From positions 23,415-87,414 of the forward strand of contig MU128932.1 of assembly GCA_014904985.1 (NCBI GenBank): 64,000 bases of DNA, written 5' to 3'. The notes under the pieces are model-generated. The model saw only the letters and a list, made by a program, of their open reading frames with translations, did no database searches and was not told the DNA's origin. A program made the position numbers and the translations under genes. Positions 46,067-58,150 of the stretch are shown piece by piece; position 1 is the first letter of the stretch, and each line of letters begins with the position of its first letter. Origin of the DNA: Hydnum rufescens UP504. Lineage: Eukaryota > Basidiomycota > Agaricomycetes > Cantharellales > Hydnaceae.

Positions 46067-48651
46067 TCAAGAAATGATGGAGTGTAACTTGGTTCGTCCA
46101 CCCTCGACTCCGTCATGAATCCATACCGCCCACACATCTGAAACATGCATGTTAGACTTAAGCGGATGTAATTTAAACGACGAGCCCAACATACCGCGGC
46201 TATCGATCTCAATGCCAACCTGGAATTCTACATAAAGGAGGGTTATAATGCAGCGTGCTTCAATACTAAAAGTGATTTACTTGTGTGGAAGCCTCCGGGC
46301 GGGGGGTGCCGGGAATAACGCATGAACGAACGCACAACACTGAGGTCGATTTTCCAATCTCGAATATGAGTCAACCCCCCTTGATTCGTATTGTGCTTTA
46401 TCTCTGCCGAGTCTGACATATATAGTGGTACGACAAACTCGGAATCTGAAATGAGGGAAATCAAGATCTGTAGCGAAAATGCACTCAAGCAGCCTCCTAC
46501 CTGATGAATGCATGGAAAGCTTGTCAAATTCTTCCAAGACTGCCACTCCTTTCTTCAATATTGCACCTTTGACGACCACATACTGCGCCCTTAACGTAAA
46601 GGCACTTCAGTGACATCTCGCGTGATATCAATTCTGCGCAGAACGAACTCGTAAACCTGATGTGGGATTCTCGTCGTGGCCGTGCTTCTAGCGACCCTGG
46701 CGACAGCTGCTGGATCCGCTATATTGGGTCCAACCCCAATTATATAACTCTTAGAGGCGACGATCGTCGGCGCCCATGATGGTCGATGCATCAGGCTTTG
46801 TGCTAGACCTAGTTTCGCAGAGCCTAAGGAAGTAGCAATATCAGGATCTTGGGGCTCAGAATATTAGCCTCATTGATGCGTCCCCGAAATCTATCCTGTA
46901 CCGATGATAATATGAAGTGCACGGCGAAAGAAGCAATAGAACGGAAAGGCTCACCCTAATGCGATTGAACAGGTATTCATTCGCAGAAAATCCACCCACA
47001 AGAAGTAGCGCGTCAACAGAATCCACTGCCCCCAACTGGTGTTCGAGAACCTGGAGAACCTGAATTGCAGTAACATTAATAAACCTAGGCGCAATGAGCC
47101 TCATTCACAAAGCATACCCTGTCAATGATAGGGTCAAATACTCGTTCTCGTAGGACTCCGGTTGTCACCACTAGTTGTCCGTTCAAAAGTCCGTCGCCCG
47201 GTATGTCAATCAACGCTGTTAATTGATCGATCAATAAGCTGAACGATGGACCACCCTGGTCATGATCGGACTTACGATAATCGGAGATATCATAGCAGTC
47301 GAAGAGAAATTCTTCCGCATCATTCTCTCCAGTGAACAAAACCTTCACTGTATTTGTGAACGTATGCATGTAATGAGCTAGATTGCTCCCATTTAATCGA
47401 ATATTTCGGGCTTGATGCCACTGTTCCAAGTATAGCGGAACTGAACGTCTAGAAACTGGGAACCGCATCCACCACCAATAGTACAACTTTCGGTGGCCGA
47501 TTTTGGCTTCAGCCCCCATTTTGAAGACGGCAGTATCCTACGAAGCTTTATTAGTGTATTCCAAGGAGAGACAAGGCGAGAGGTATAGCCTACGATGGTA
47601 CCACCTCCAGCATCACAGACCATGAAGGATTCGCCCGGTTGGACAGGAAATTTTCCCAAAGGACACAATGGACCCCCGCCGCCTCTGATTCACTAAAAAG
47701 GCCAAGTTTGTCAAGAGATATCTGAGACGTGTGATCGTGACATACGGAATAATTTGTAATCGGTCGCGACTGCCTCGTGGTCCCACCAAGCCACTGCGAA
47801 CAAGGGTCAAAGGCTCAACGAGATGGGCCGATAGTCCAAATCCAAAGTTTATACTTACGCTCTGGAGGCTGCTTCTCGCATGATTTCACCGCTCTGTACC
47901 CTCCAAGTGGTTGGAATAGCTGCACGCGCAACACTTCAGCTTTGCGCCTCCGGAACGCATTCACAGTCCTCACACAGCCAAATATCAGCGGATTCTGTAC
48001 AATCAGATCAGTACGAGGGGAATACAAAAATTATTAATAGGGAAAAGCGACATACTCAAATCTTCCTCCATGAAACCGTTTTCCAGAATCCACCGTTTGG
48101 CATCCTGCAAGTAAAAATACAGTTACGGTTAATGTGAATACATATATGTATTCGGGATGAGCATCCGTACCTCCCAAAGGCAACGTAGATAATCGACTAA
48201 GAGATCCATCGGTTCTTTCCCCTCCTGGACAAATAATCAGGGCTGTGAACTGGATTTGGTTGTTGGCGGGCCACTCACGGGAATGGTATGGAAGGGATCT
48301 TCCAAGTTAGTGCCGGAAGCAGAATCCAAGTGAAGCTTGAACCTAAGGTGGGGCTGAGCAAACAGACAAACGACAGTGACAACGGAACTACATTTCACAA
48401 CGAGTCCACCCTGTACAAAGCCTTATACTCAATGCCTCTTGACCCCACGCAACAAAATTGCCCACTTCATTGTAAACCAAGCAAGTTGGCACCTTACGAT
48501 GCGATCCAGGCCACGGAATCTGCTTTACCAAATTCGACGAGACTCCGCATGCGACTCCGGATAATACGGTACCAACATCAACAGCAATACACATTTTTTC
48601 TCGACCAGACGGCAAGTTCGGCACTTCCGGTTCGGCACGAGGGAAGTTCAT
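46067..48651 (-). CDS. Hsp70-like ATPase, HSPA12-type
   Basis: Many-exon minus-strand gene. Start MNFPRAEPEVPN at 48,651, followed by the first phosphate motif CIAVDVGTVLSGVACGV. Then come GKEPMDLLVDYLRCLWE, AIPTTWRVQSGEIMREAASR, LVGPRGSRDRLQIIP, ESEAAGVHCV, the second phosphate motif FMVCDAGGGTIV, SCTIGGGCGSQFLD, a FTGENDAEEF segment and the adenosine motif ALLLVGGFSANEYLFNRIR. After MHRPSWAP comes a poorly conserved C-terminal part ending VGIEIDSR, then DVWAVWIHDGVEGGRTKL to a stop at 46,067. The ATPase domain layout is that of the Hsp70 superfamily, while the C-terminus lacks a typical peptide-binding domain, as in the HSPA12-like proteins expanded in many mushrooms. Client and role are unknown. 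Exon ends were followed by eye and a few are uncertain. Confidence 0.85.
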
Positions 48652-48982
48652 GGGACGATCATTGCTAGAAGACCCTCGTAATAATCTGGGTCGGATAGTT
48701 GATTCATTGGGTGATTGAAGGGATGACGGTGCGGAATCAGAGCCTCATTCTGTTGTTGCGACCTGCCAGAGGATGAAATAGGGGTTGCTGAAGGGTATGA
48801 GCGATAGAAGGCGCATAGGCAGCGGGGAGTGCAGAAGATCTGTTGTGCAACAGCTCTGAAGACTTTCGGGAGTATCGGAAGGAAAAGAACGGGAGCCGTA
48901 AAGAACGTGTTGAATGGGTGCGGAAGAATGTCGGTCTGGGGTTCGGAGACGGCGTCACCTGACACGTGAAATCCGGGCTCGA

Positions 48983-49861
48983 TCATATGCATGGGTATAC
49001 GGTTCGATGACTCGCTAGTACGAGTCGCACTGTGAGCACCAGCGGAAGACGGTGTCGATGGTCCTGCACCATGTGGCCAAGCTGTACCAGGAGATTGGCC
49101 GGGAAAGGACCTGGGTTGGGAATTTGTTGACGTGTGAAAGACTCAGGTTCGATCTTTAGGGATTCAAAGAGACGGCAAATAGCCCAATTAATGATTTGCT
49201 CAAGTGCACAATCGAAATAAAGACTAACGCCGTTCATACGCATTCTAATGATCTCGATCGGGCACGACCGGCCAAATCGCGTCGAAAATACGTCAGGGGC
49301 GCGATGTCTGATGTATTCTCCTCCAGCCAACTCGACCAGATTTTCATGAATGGCCACGCAGTAAAAATAACAGTTGTCCTGAATATATCCGGATCAATAC
49401 TTGGCATCAAACTCGAAAGCGCATGCGCACCGCCTGTAGCAAGTAATGGCGAGACACCTCCGATATGATTGACAGAAGAATGCCCAGCTTAGGGAGTGGT
49501 GGTGGACGTTTGAACACAGTGGCCAATTTGCAATAGATACTATCGTCTGGTGCATCAGTATTGATCAGGAGATTCTCATAGTCACACATCCCTATCTATA
49601 ATTTACGATTGTTAGTACATGATCTGTGTGCAATATGGCCACCCTCACGGTGTCGGCCGGCTCGGCATTTGAGGATAAAATTTGGGCACTAGTTGTTTCA
49701 TCGATCTGCTCTCTATCGATCCGAAGCCACAGGTTGTTTCGTGCTGGTCTTTCCACTTCCAGGATGACGAACTCGTGTTTGACACCCGCCCGATGCTTGT
49801 ACCATTTTAAGCCATTGATTCTAAAAGTATCGGGGAGCTGAGCTGATGTCTTGAATGACAT
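48983..49861 (-). CDS. Unknown three-exon protein with NCY motif
   Basis: Exons are 49861-49649, 49595-49431 and 49378-48983, all in phase 0 with GT-AG introns of 53 and 52 nt, giving 257 residues. The protein starts MSFKTSAQLPDTFRINGLKW and has KHEFVILEVERP, a middle part with DYENLLIN and PKLGILLSIISEVSRHYLLQ, then DNCYFYCVAIHENLVELAGG at the third exon start. I recognise no characterised domain. The pattern (basic N-terminal strand region, then an isolated NCY just after a helix) could fit a small cysteine-hydrolase fold, but no His/Asp partner can be assigned, so this is speculation. It lies just upstream of the Hsp70-like gene on the same strand. Confidence 0.6.
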
Positions 49862-50085
49862 TAGCGGATATTTGCATCGTTGCAGGGAAACTCCATGATA
49901 GGAGAAAGGGATGCGTTGGTGGTGGTCTTTGTGTCTGATTTGGGGACGACCGAGATATGGATTCAGACCTGAGTCGATCAGTTGCGCTTTCGCTCGAAGG
50001 AGCCGGCCCGTGGGTGAGATCTACGCATCGTGGCCAAATGAGATCCCGTCGATCGATAAAGGCCAGAAACCGTACCTGAGGGCGA

Positions 50086-50328
50086 TCACTTGACCTCGAT
50101 GTTGACTCCTAAAAGCTTAAGAATACATGATATGCCCCAAAAGAACTGCACACACCGTACCTGCATGATCTGCTGCAGATGATTGATCCTATCTATCACG
50201 ATCGTTTTATCTGGAAACGCGACGTCTTCTGAGCCGTCCGGAATGGATAGATGGCTTTCTGAATCCCCTGGGGGAGAAGGAGAACGGGGAAAGAGGCGAT
50301 GAAGCTGATCAGCCGGCGATACTCTCAA
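50086..50328 (-). CDS. Small hypothetical protein
   Basis: Exon 1 (50328-50161) encodes MRVSPADQLHRLFPRSPSPP, a Ser/Asp-rich stretch and TIVIDRINHLQQIMQ. A GTACGG intron leads to a short second exon (50115-50086) ending LLGVNIEVK. With a further intron the gene could extend downstream. The RSPSPP stretch resembles a phosphorylation-rich linker. No family is recognised. It may be part of the gene below, but the intervening region (49,862-50,085) has no good frame linking them. Confidence 0.4.
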   Translation of the reverse strand: MRVSPADQLHRLFPRSPSPPGDSESHLSIPDGSEDVAFPDKTIVIDRINHLQQIMQVRCVQFFWGISCILKLLGVNIEVK

Positions 50329-52473
50329 CGAGGTGACGCGGCGCTTAAGTCCTCAAGGCAAACTGAATTGTGATGACAGAATTTCCATATTGAGCCGCCG
50401 CGCGCCGAGCTCTGACCCGACATAGGTAAACCGCGGAGACAGTGAGAATGCCGAATGGATTCCACGATTATAAACGTGGCGGTGAGTAAAGGAATGATGT
50501 GACGGCTGGCACTTGGTTGTGATAGCTTCTGGTTTCAAAGTCGAGATATACGGTCCATACTATGCGTTCGGGGGCACCGTCAACCGAAAGATCGGACATC
50601 GGTACAATCTGGTGCTGATGGCACCTTTGGAAGAGGGCTCTAAGACTCGAGATCAACCTCGGACCACTTTGGGCGAACTTATGTAATCGCTCCTGCAAAC
50701 CTCTTCAGGATTTTCCGAGTTATCATTTCAAATTGATAGATTCATGGGTGATTACGCCACTCCACGCATCAATATTAATTTATGTATCTCGTGGATCGTA
50801 GACCAACCAGCTTAGGTCCATGCCGTGGTACAACGTGGAGAGGCGTCCTTGAAGTAGGAACGTGTCTTAGAAATGGTGAAGGTCCCGGAATCACCAGAAA
50901 TGGCGGTGACTCACCGCTGCACCGCAGTTGCGGTGACTTGAAGTCCTTATTCCCCGGAATGAAGCATGAGGACGCCGGGATGGGCGCTTAATGTGAGCGT
51001 CAGCAACACTCATCCCAGTGCTACTATCAGAGGCAAGGGAAATCCAGTTTTCCATCCACGCTCTAGTAAAAAACGAGACCCTCCCCAGAAGGTGCGGCAC
51101 CGGAGGCACTTCTCTGAAAGCATCCGCACGATCTCCAACGACGTGGATCCACTTCCCACTGTTTACGCCAGGCATTGTCTTCGAGACGAGACCGCTATAG
51201 ACCTTTGGATTCCCTTCTTCCGCGATTGATATGCGTATAACGATCTTCTCGCATTCCGTGGAGCTGGTGCGTTTCGTTCATATAGAATTATTCATTGATT
51301 GAACATGTCTTAGTTCTGTAGTATGTATGACGAATCGACTGGCGACTGGTTGGCTTATCACCGTTCTCAGTCTTTCCACTCTTTCCTGGCCTGGAAGCTG
51401 CCTCCCATCTCTTTCAGGTGTTGCAGGCGCGTGCCTATCATGCATAGACCACCTGGTCTCGTGTCATAAATCTTTCTAGGGTATTTTCTCGTTTTCAACC
51501 CCTAAAATATGATTAGATCTTTAGGACTGGACCAGTCCTCAGAAAATAGCGGTACGAAAGGATTCCAGATATTCCTCCCTCGACATTAAATTTCGCCCGT
51601 CTGTATTATCCTGCGCCTCCAGACGTTCTGATCGGAAGGGCCTATGCGTGCCCCGATTGTTGTGAATTTTCCGGTGTCACATCATTTTAGCTTGTAGGTC
51701 CAGAGATGTTCGCCGTCTATCAAATTTCCGCGAGAACACTTGGACCACTCTCCATCACACGATGTTTCATTGCCTACTTTCTCCAGCCCTCAGAAGTTCT
51801 TCCGGGCAATGACAACGTCTCGTCTTGAAAATAGTACTGATGACTAAGATCATCTCTAGCTCTGTTCTCTCCCTTCCCTTACCTTCTGCCTCTCTCTGCG
51901 TGGCGGCGGTGGTCTATTTCCCGAGATCGGTTGGCGTGCCACTGCAACCTGTCGAATCCCTGGGACGAACTCCGGGGCCCGAATCCAGTCTCCTGTCTAC
52001 TCTGCCTTGCTCTCTTCTCCAGAAGTGGTAGCGTGATATGCTTGGTCCGGGGATGTCTCTCGCGGCCCACCAAGAAACAGGGGTTGATGGTGTCGGAAGG
52101 GTGCGAGATACGTGATGGCCAACTCATAAACATCTGTTGTTCGCTTAGCTTGCATTGTATAGTTACCTATATACGCCCACTCGCTCTGCTCCCCTCTTTC
52201 TTCCTCTCGTGAAATTCATGGTTCCTCTGAACTCAGCCCCACAATGGAGAGGCAATCAAATCATAGCCGATTACATTGCATACCGTGGAAGACTATATGT
52301 GCGCCTATTCGCAGTTAGACCCTTCTTCAAAATTGGCGTAAGGCAATATACATATTCAAATCGAAAGTCAGGACGGTCAAGGAACAGAATCAGCCCCTTC
52401 ACTACCTTACCTGTATTACGTGTGTGATCGGCGACACCAGTAAGGTCCGACCATCCACCGCAAAGCGTCGCAT
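50329..52473. other. Long intergenic stretch
   Basis: No gene is called. Minus-strand frames at 50,468-50,698 (VPMSDLSVDGAPERIVWTVY) and about 50,990-51,175 (SGKWIHVVGDRADAFREVPP) look somewhat protein-like but cannot be connected. 51,240-52,140 is featureless by eye, with pyrimidine-rich patches. 52,155-52,470 is the 3' side of reductase R1. Confidence 0.4.
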
Positions 52474-53930
52474 TCAATCACTGACTACTTGAAGATATCC
52501 ATCCTTCAGCAACTGTTCACCCAGTTCCCTGATCGAGGTCTCGAATGAACGATACCGGAAGTCAGGCCATAGCTTGACCGCTGTCGCATTCGACATGATT
52601 GCAGGTGACTTGTTTTTACCGGCACCCTTCGTTTCCTTCCCTGGGGCATTGATGTTTGGAAATCCGGGGCCGTTGAGCACATCATAGGCATCTTGCCATG
52701 AAAATGTCGCTGGATAGGAAGGGATGAGCGCACGATTCATTCACGAGGAAGACAGGTCATGGGACCAAACACGCGTACCGGATCTGACCAACACCCGCTC
52801 GCCACCGGCCTCGGGGGTTTCGAGGGCCAGCATATGGAGGTCAGCTGTGTCGAGGATGTCCGCACAGTCGCCAACCAGATCCCCAGACGTGTCTGGGTAT
52901 TCCCGGATAAAGTTCAGTAACACACCCGGGGTGCTAGCCAAGGTCTTTCCGGCCTAGCTTGATACTGAGAGCAGATACAACAGCGCCCAATTCGTCATTC
53001 ATGCTTTGGTGGATCGACAGCATTGTGGCTTGACGAACCTCGTGGATGTATGGTCCCCAAGTATAGCTTGGAAGGACGGCGACGAAGTCCCACGAAGGTG
53101 CGTGTTCTTTGACCCATGCCCACGAATCCCGCTCTGCATATGTCTTGCTAGCTAGATACACACACCCAGGGTGAACATTCTTTCCAAGGGTCTCGATTTC
53201 TGCGATTGCCCGTGTGTTCCACATAGTCTATCCGGAAATGATAAATTCTGCATTAATATATTGTATTGTACAAATGACAGAATCTCAAAGAAAGCAACTT
53301 GCCTCGTCACGGACCAGTGGGCCCTCTTCATCAGCAGGGAAACCGATCGCAGTACTTGAAGATGTATATATGATCCGTTTAACATTCTTTCCAAACTTGT
53401 AGGCACTCTCCAAAATCCCTAGAGATCCACGAATTGTAGGGCGTAAAATATCTGTGGAATGCCAAAGATCGATCACTAAATCGTGCTGATCCATCACCAG
53501 TAGATGGTGCGAGAGATGCGCTACCTTGGGGATCGTCAAAATCGAGGTTTATAGGCACAGGAGAGGCCGCGTGAATGATAGCGTCTACATCCTTCACAGC
53601 TTCATCATAGGCTCCATCCTGAAGATCGTCTATGAGTTGTTTCCTTTTCAAACCCATCGAAGGAAGCACCTTCTCGATGACCGGAACAAGAACGTAGGTT
53701 ACTTTCCCTTTATATTCAGGGAATCGATTGACAATAAACTGCCCTTGGGCGTCAGTTCGGACACTGTGGAAAAGATCAATCACGCTCCCTGGGGAGACAC
53801 TAAACACGCGGACACAAACGTACGCAGCGACAACAGAATATCCACGATCAACGGCACGTTTCACAATCCAAGCACCGATGTACCCAGACCCTCCAGTGAT
53901 GAGCAGTTTTCCAGAAGTGATGGCGACCAT
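52474..53930 (-). CDS. NAD(P)-dependent reductase R1, Gre2/dihydroflavonol-reductase type
   Basis: Start MVAITSGKLLITGGSGYIGA with the Rossmann loop TGGSGYIG (residues 12-19). Next exons give VRTDAQGQFIVNRFPEY, DGAYDEAVKDVDAIIHAASP, LRPTIRGSLGILESAYKFGK with NVKRIIYTSS (the serine of the catalytic set), then VYLASKTYAE with the catalytic Tyr and Lys, PYIHE, and after a further intron AGKTLASTPGVLLNF. It ends LGEQLLKDGYLQVVSD. This extended SDR family reduces ketones or aldehydes with NADPH (methylglyoxal reductase, cinnamoyl-CoA/dihydroflavonol reductase-like). The intron after VRDE begins with GC (GAG/GCAAGT at 53,302), where the paralogues have GT. It is the last member (3'-most) of a four-gene tandem row. 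Confidence 0.85.
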
Positions 53931-55943
53931 ATTCAATGAGAAGAGGGACCCAAAAGAGTGACAGTTTGGTTTCCCTCGTCTCACAGCTCGCCTTTATAAC
54001 CTGAATAATTCATCACAACCGGATCACCGGCGGCGATCGACGAGCCTTTCACCTTGCAATATAATAAAATTGACCCTGAGGCGGGAAATAATTAAACAGG
54101 TCGAAACCGTCGGGAAGGAGGAGCATGCCCTAGCGTTGAGTCTGACTTCACTCACCACGCAGACTTCCGCCATTCTTTTTCATCCAACGTACCCCTCGTG
54201 TATGTAAGGCAGAACATTGGAGAGGCTCATCCGAAAGGTGGAATGGCTTCTCGTCATGACGATCGAGCGGCACGTCAACAGTGAACATAATATATTTGGC
54301 TTGGGCCAATGACGGGACACACCAGCGATATCCATTGGATCCGACATACGTGGTCGGATGACTGAGGCTGGGGGCAAGCCGTAGTTTGTATTGTCACCTA
54401 TCGGGCCGTACTATCAGACCTTACGGCTGAAAACTCTTCGCGAAGGATGAGATCCACAACCGCCACTGAGGCGTCTGTCTCTCTTAGGGATTTATTCGTC
54501 CGCGGTTATCGAGTCTCTCTCATAGCCATTGCTCATCTTCATCTTCTGGGACATTTCAGGGAACACAGTAACACCGAAGTAAAAATCCCGCTCCCCTGTT
54601 AATGGAACGTCGTATTCGGCTTCGTACATGCAGGCATTCAAGCTGATGAGTGCGGGAGACACCGTAGAACCTTCTTTCCGCGGTCCTCGCACGGCCTAAG
54701 TCTCCTAGAATGGAGGGACGCAAATGTCGAATCGAGTCCGTCGGCAAGCCTGGTTCGCCGCAGCTCAAAGCACTATTCGGGAGCCATTACATGAGCATCT
54801 TCCCAATGACGTCCTCAGGAATGAGATAGAACAATAGAGATCTCCCTCTCCCTGCATCTGCAGGCGAGAATGGTATGAGCGGCATGACGATCGTTGGAAT
54901 TGCTGCATTGATCAGTTGGTGGTTTCCTACTTGTGGCCATGCATGCTATTCACATCCATTGTGCATCAATCCTACCACCTGCGGCTGCGCACGTTGAAAA
55001 TGAGGAGTAATAGTGGTTTATGTCATCGAGGGTTCCTTGTCGTGTTGTCCATGCGGGGCTCGTTGACATGGGAACCATGAGAGGTGACGGTCGCTGCCTT
55101 CACGATCTCATCCTTGAGAGAAGCCTTGTTCACTCATCCCTTCTACTACATAGATGTCCGGTTTGAATGACGCATATAGAAGCAGGAACCCAGCTATGAC
55201 TGTTATAGCTAGACATAAGATTCCCAGTTTTCGGGGGTGATCCCGAGCTCTCCCTAGAGAAGGGGGAACGTAGCGTAGAAAACGCGTCTCTAGGTGATGG
55301 GACCAGCGGACGACTTGGGGCTTGTGAGACAAGGAACGAGGCTTGGATTTTGTGGATAGCTGGAGTACAGTCCTGCAGGCGCGTCTCCGTCAAATACGCG
55401 AAAAAACAAGCAAGTAGAGCACTGTCGATATAACCGATTAGATCCGGCTCCGTGAAATGCCATGGTAGTCTCCCAGGGCGTCTTGAATTAGCCAGATGCC
55501 TCAAAGAACACTCAAGATCCAGGAATCAGGAGCACGAACTAACACCTGACAATCCGAAGTCAAGGATCGAACTGGTACCCCCAAGAAGTGGTAGCAGGGA
55601 GGCATTGAATTGAAGACTCACTGGGTTCCAGCCCTAAGTATGACCACATGGTGCTAACCTGGACGCGGATGCAAATTTTTGTCACACCTTGTACAGCTGG
55701 TAGGTCCACAGTAGTGAATATCCAATGATCTTGTGCGGCCTTACGTACGATCTCGCCTTTAAAATTCCAGACCTTGACTTTTTCCTGAAGACATTGGTCG
55801 TAAACCTCGTTTCATCATTAGGCAAGAGTGATGTACAAGTTTGGAAAAAAAAAAAGACAACACTGGTTCCCGAACGAATTTGCTAACTTAGGAATCGAGG
55901 AAAAACAGACAAACAAGAACACCGAACGTTCACCAAGGCGAAT
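53931..55943. other. Spacer between reductases R1 and R2
   Basis: No gene is firmly called. Minus-strand frames include one at 55,108-55,332 with a convincing single membrane span (LGILCLAITVIAGFLLLYAS) preceded by basic residues and followed by FKPDIYVVEG, and one at 54,492-54,692 (TGERDFYFGVTVFPEMSQKM). They could be exons of one small membrane-anchored protein, with the piece between them unclear. An A-run lies at 55,846-55,856. Confidence 0.4.
55108..55332 (-). CDS. Possible small membrane protein or exon
   Basis: 74-codon frame starting MSHKPQVVRWSHHLETRFLR, then a basic stretch (GRARDHPRKL) and a 20-residue hydrophobic helix, followed by a polar tail ending GMSEQGFSQG. The charge pattern suggests a type II single-pass protein with a cytosolic N-terminus, as seen at the start of many Golgi glycosyltransferases. 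The frame stops soon after, and the following minus-strand sequence (LKDEIVKAATVTSHGSHV in another phase) might be the next exon. Not assigned to a family. Confidence 0.35.
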   Translation of the reverse strand: MSHKPQVVRWSHHLETRFLRYVPPSLGRARDHPRKLGILCLAITVIAGFLLLYASFKPDIYVVEGMSEQGFSQG

Positions 55944-57395
55944 TCAGCTACTGACAACGGTAAGATACCCATCCTCCACCAACTGCTCACCCAGAGGCCT
56001 GATCGAGGACTCGAACGTGTGATACCTCAAATCAGGCCACAGCTTGGCTTCTTTCGCATTCGAGATGATCCAGCATTGCTTGGTTTTGCCAGCGCCCCTC
56101 GTAGCCTTCCCCGGTGCATTTATGTTCGGAAATCCGACGCTGTTGAATATGTCGTAGACATCTTGCCACGCGAATGCCTCTGCGCAATCGATGCGTTAGT
56201 GCAATCGGTTCCCGAAGGAATTGACGTGGGAAATATGACCAGAGACTCACCGCTGCCGATCAACACTCGCTCCCCAGCAGCATCTGGGTGTTCGAGGGCT
56301 AATATATGAATATTCGCTGTATCGCGGACATCGGCCCAGGTGCCAACTGTAGCACCAGACGTATCTGGATGGTCCAGCGTATATTCCAATAGCACTGCAG
56401 AGTACTGCCAATGGGTTTCCTTTCCTGGTGAGTGCGAGGGCAGATATAACAGCCATTAGCCCATCCGCTCCTCTTTGTATGAACAGATTGCCTTGGCAAA
56501 CCTGATGGATGTACGGTCCCCAAAACATATGGAGGAAGTATGGTGACGAGATCCCACGACGGTTTATGTTCTTTAACCCACGCCCACGCAGATTGCTCGG
56601 CATAAACCTTACTAGCGGCGTACACACTCATAGGTTGGGCTCCTTTCCAAGGGCCTCGACTTCGGCAGTGGCCTTCGTATTCCACACCGTCTGTCCACCG
56701 ATCATGACGTCGTATGAGGATACAGCATGCAAATAGTCGATTGGATCGCAACCAACTCACCTCATCGCGGATAGGTTTTCCATCCCTAACGGTAGGCTCG
56801 CCGATCGCGGCAACAGAAGATGTAAGGACGATGCGCTTGACGTTCTTTCCATATTTGTGGGTGCTTTCTAAAATTCCTTGGACCCCACGGATCGCAGGAC
56901 GCAGAACATCTGCTAGTGTGAAAGATATTGGATCATCAAACGTGGTGATGCACCACACAAGGAAGGCGGAAAGGATTCGCTACCTTGGGGATCCTCCGGG
57001 TGGAATATCACAGGCGAGGCGGCATGAATAATAGCGTCTACGTCTTTTACGGCATCATCGTAGGCACCATCCTAAAGGCAGCGCGTTAGCCTTCCGTTTC
57101 TGGCAGATACTCTTCGTGGAATTAAATAAGAAGCGTTCACACCTTCTCGATCACCGGAACGAGGACGTAGCTTACTCTGCCATGGTATTCGGGGAATCGA
57201 TCAACAAGAAACGTTCCTTGAGCGTCAGTTCGGACGCTGTAACCCATGAGACTCTGCCCCCAACCGTAAAGTGCCCCTACACACTTACGCAGCGAGGACG
57301 GAGTATCCACGGTCGACAGCACACTTCACAATCCAAGCACCGAGGTAACCTGACCCTCCGGTGATAAGCAGCTTTCCAGAAGTGATAGCTACCAT
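55944..57395 (-). CDS. Reductase R2, Gre2-type, with two small indels
   Basis: The domain order is the same as R1: start MVAITSGKLLITGGSGYLGA, VRTDAQGTFLVDRFPEY, IIHAASPVIF, RGVQGILESTHKYGKNVKRI, VYAASKVYAE, PSWDLVTILPPYV, DTANIHILALEHPD, and C-terminus LGEQLVEDGYLTVVS. Compared with R3 and R4 there is one extra base in the exon after PPYVLG (about 56,520) and one missing base near the STPG site (about 56,397). Together they nearly restore the frame, so R2 may still make a slightly altered enzyme. Otherwise it is a young pseudogene, or the sequence has errors. Confidence 0.7.
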
Positions 57396-58150
57396 GTTCG
57401 ATGGCAAAGGGGAAAGTAGAGCTCGCATAACCTTTCCTTTATATTCTCTAACTTCGGTGAACTCATCATCGATAACTCACGCGGAACTATTTTTTCAGAT
57501 TCAAAGATTCTGCCCCACCGTAGGACGGCACCATGGAGCTGAGCTGACAAAACTTTCCTCTGAAAGTGATGCATCGTGGATGATTTCTGAGCATATGCGA
57601 TTATATCCAGTGCTCCTTGCTATATCTTCATAACCACTTCAACCCTGACAGTATACCTCCTCCCAGTTGTCCATGTAGAGTAACCTTCATTGAGTTGAAA
57701 TAACACAAGCACCCTCTCTATTTTCTGGGCAAAATGAATTTCACAGCTTGAATTGTGAGAATATCGTGGCTGCCATGCCTGGGAGACGTATTGCTTCTGA
57801 TCGACTATGCCCGGCGATGTGTCTGTTCCCGACTCGAACTTCCAAGGATCTGAGTTCGAGTCTGGGACATCTAGACAGTCGTTTTTGGCGTTTTCGTATC
57901 CCGGCAAATGCCGAGCTGAGAGGCATTCCGCGCTCTAGACTGAGTCCAGCCATACTCACTAAGTCTCGTAACCTGACCAACATGGCGAAAAAAAAAAGCC
58001 TTTACTTGCGTATCGGTGTCTCATTAGAGCGAAGTACATGTCTAACGATGAGAAAGAAGGTAAGACCCTGGGAGAAACTGAACTTCGATGCCCAGACGCG
58101 TTTCCTACGTCAGAAAGCGACGAAAAACAAGTATGTCCACCAATGGATCT
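57396..58150. other. Spacer between reductases R2 and R3
   Basis: No gene is seen. It holds the promoter region of R2. The minus-strand sequence contains only short frames. An A-run lies at 57,987-57,996. Confidence 0.5.

Noticed and set aside
55545..55620. tRNA-like TTCGATCC on the minus strand
   Set aside because: The flanking bases do not form a T-arm stem and no matching A box or acceptor stem is found.
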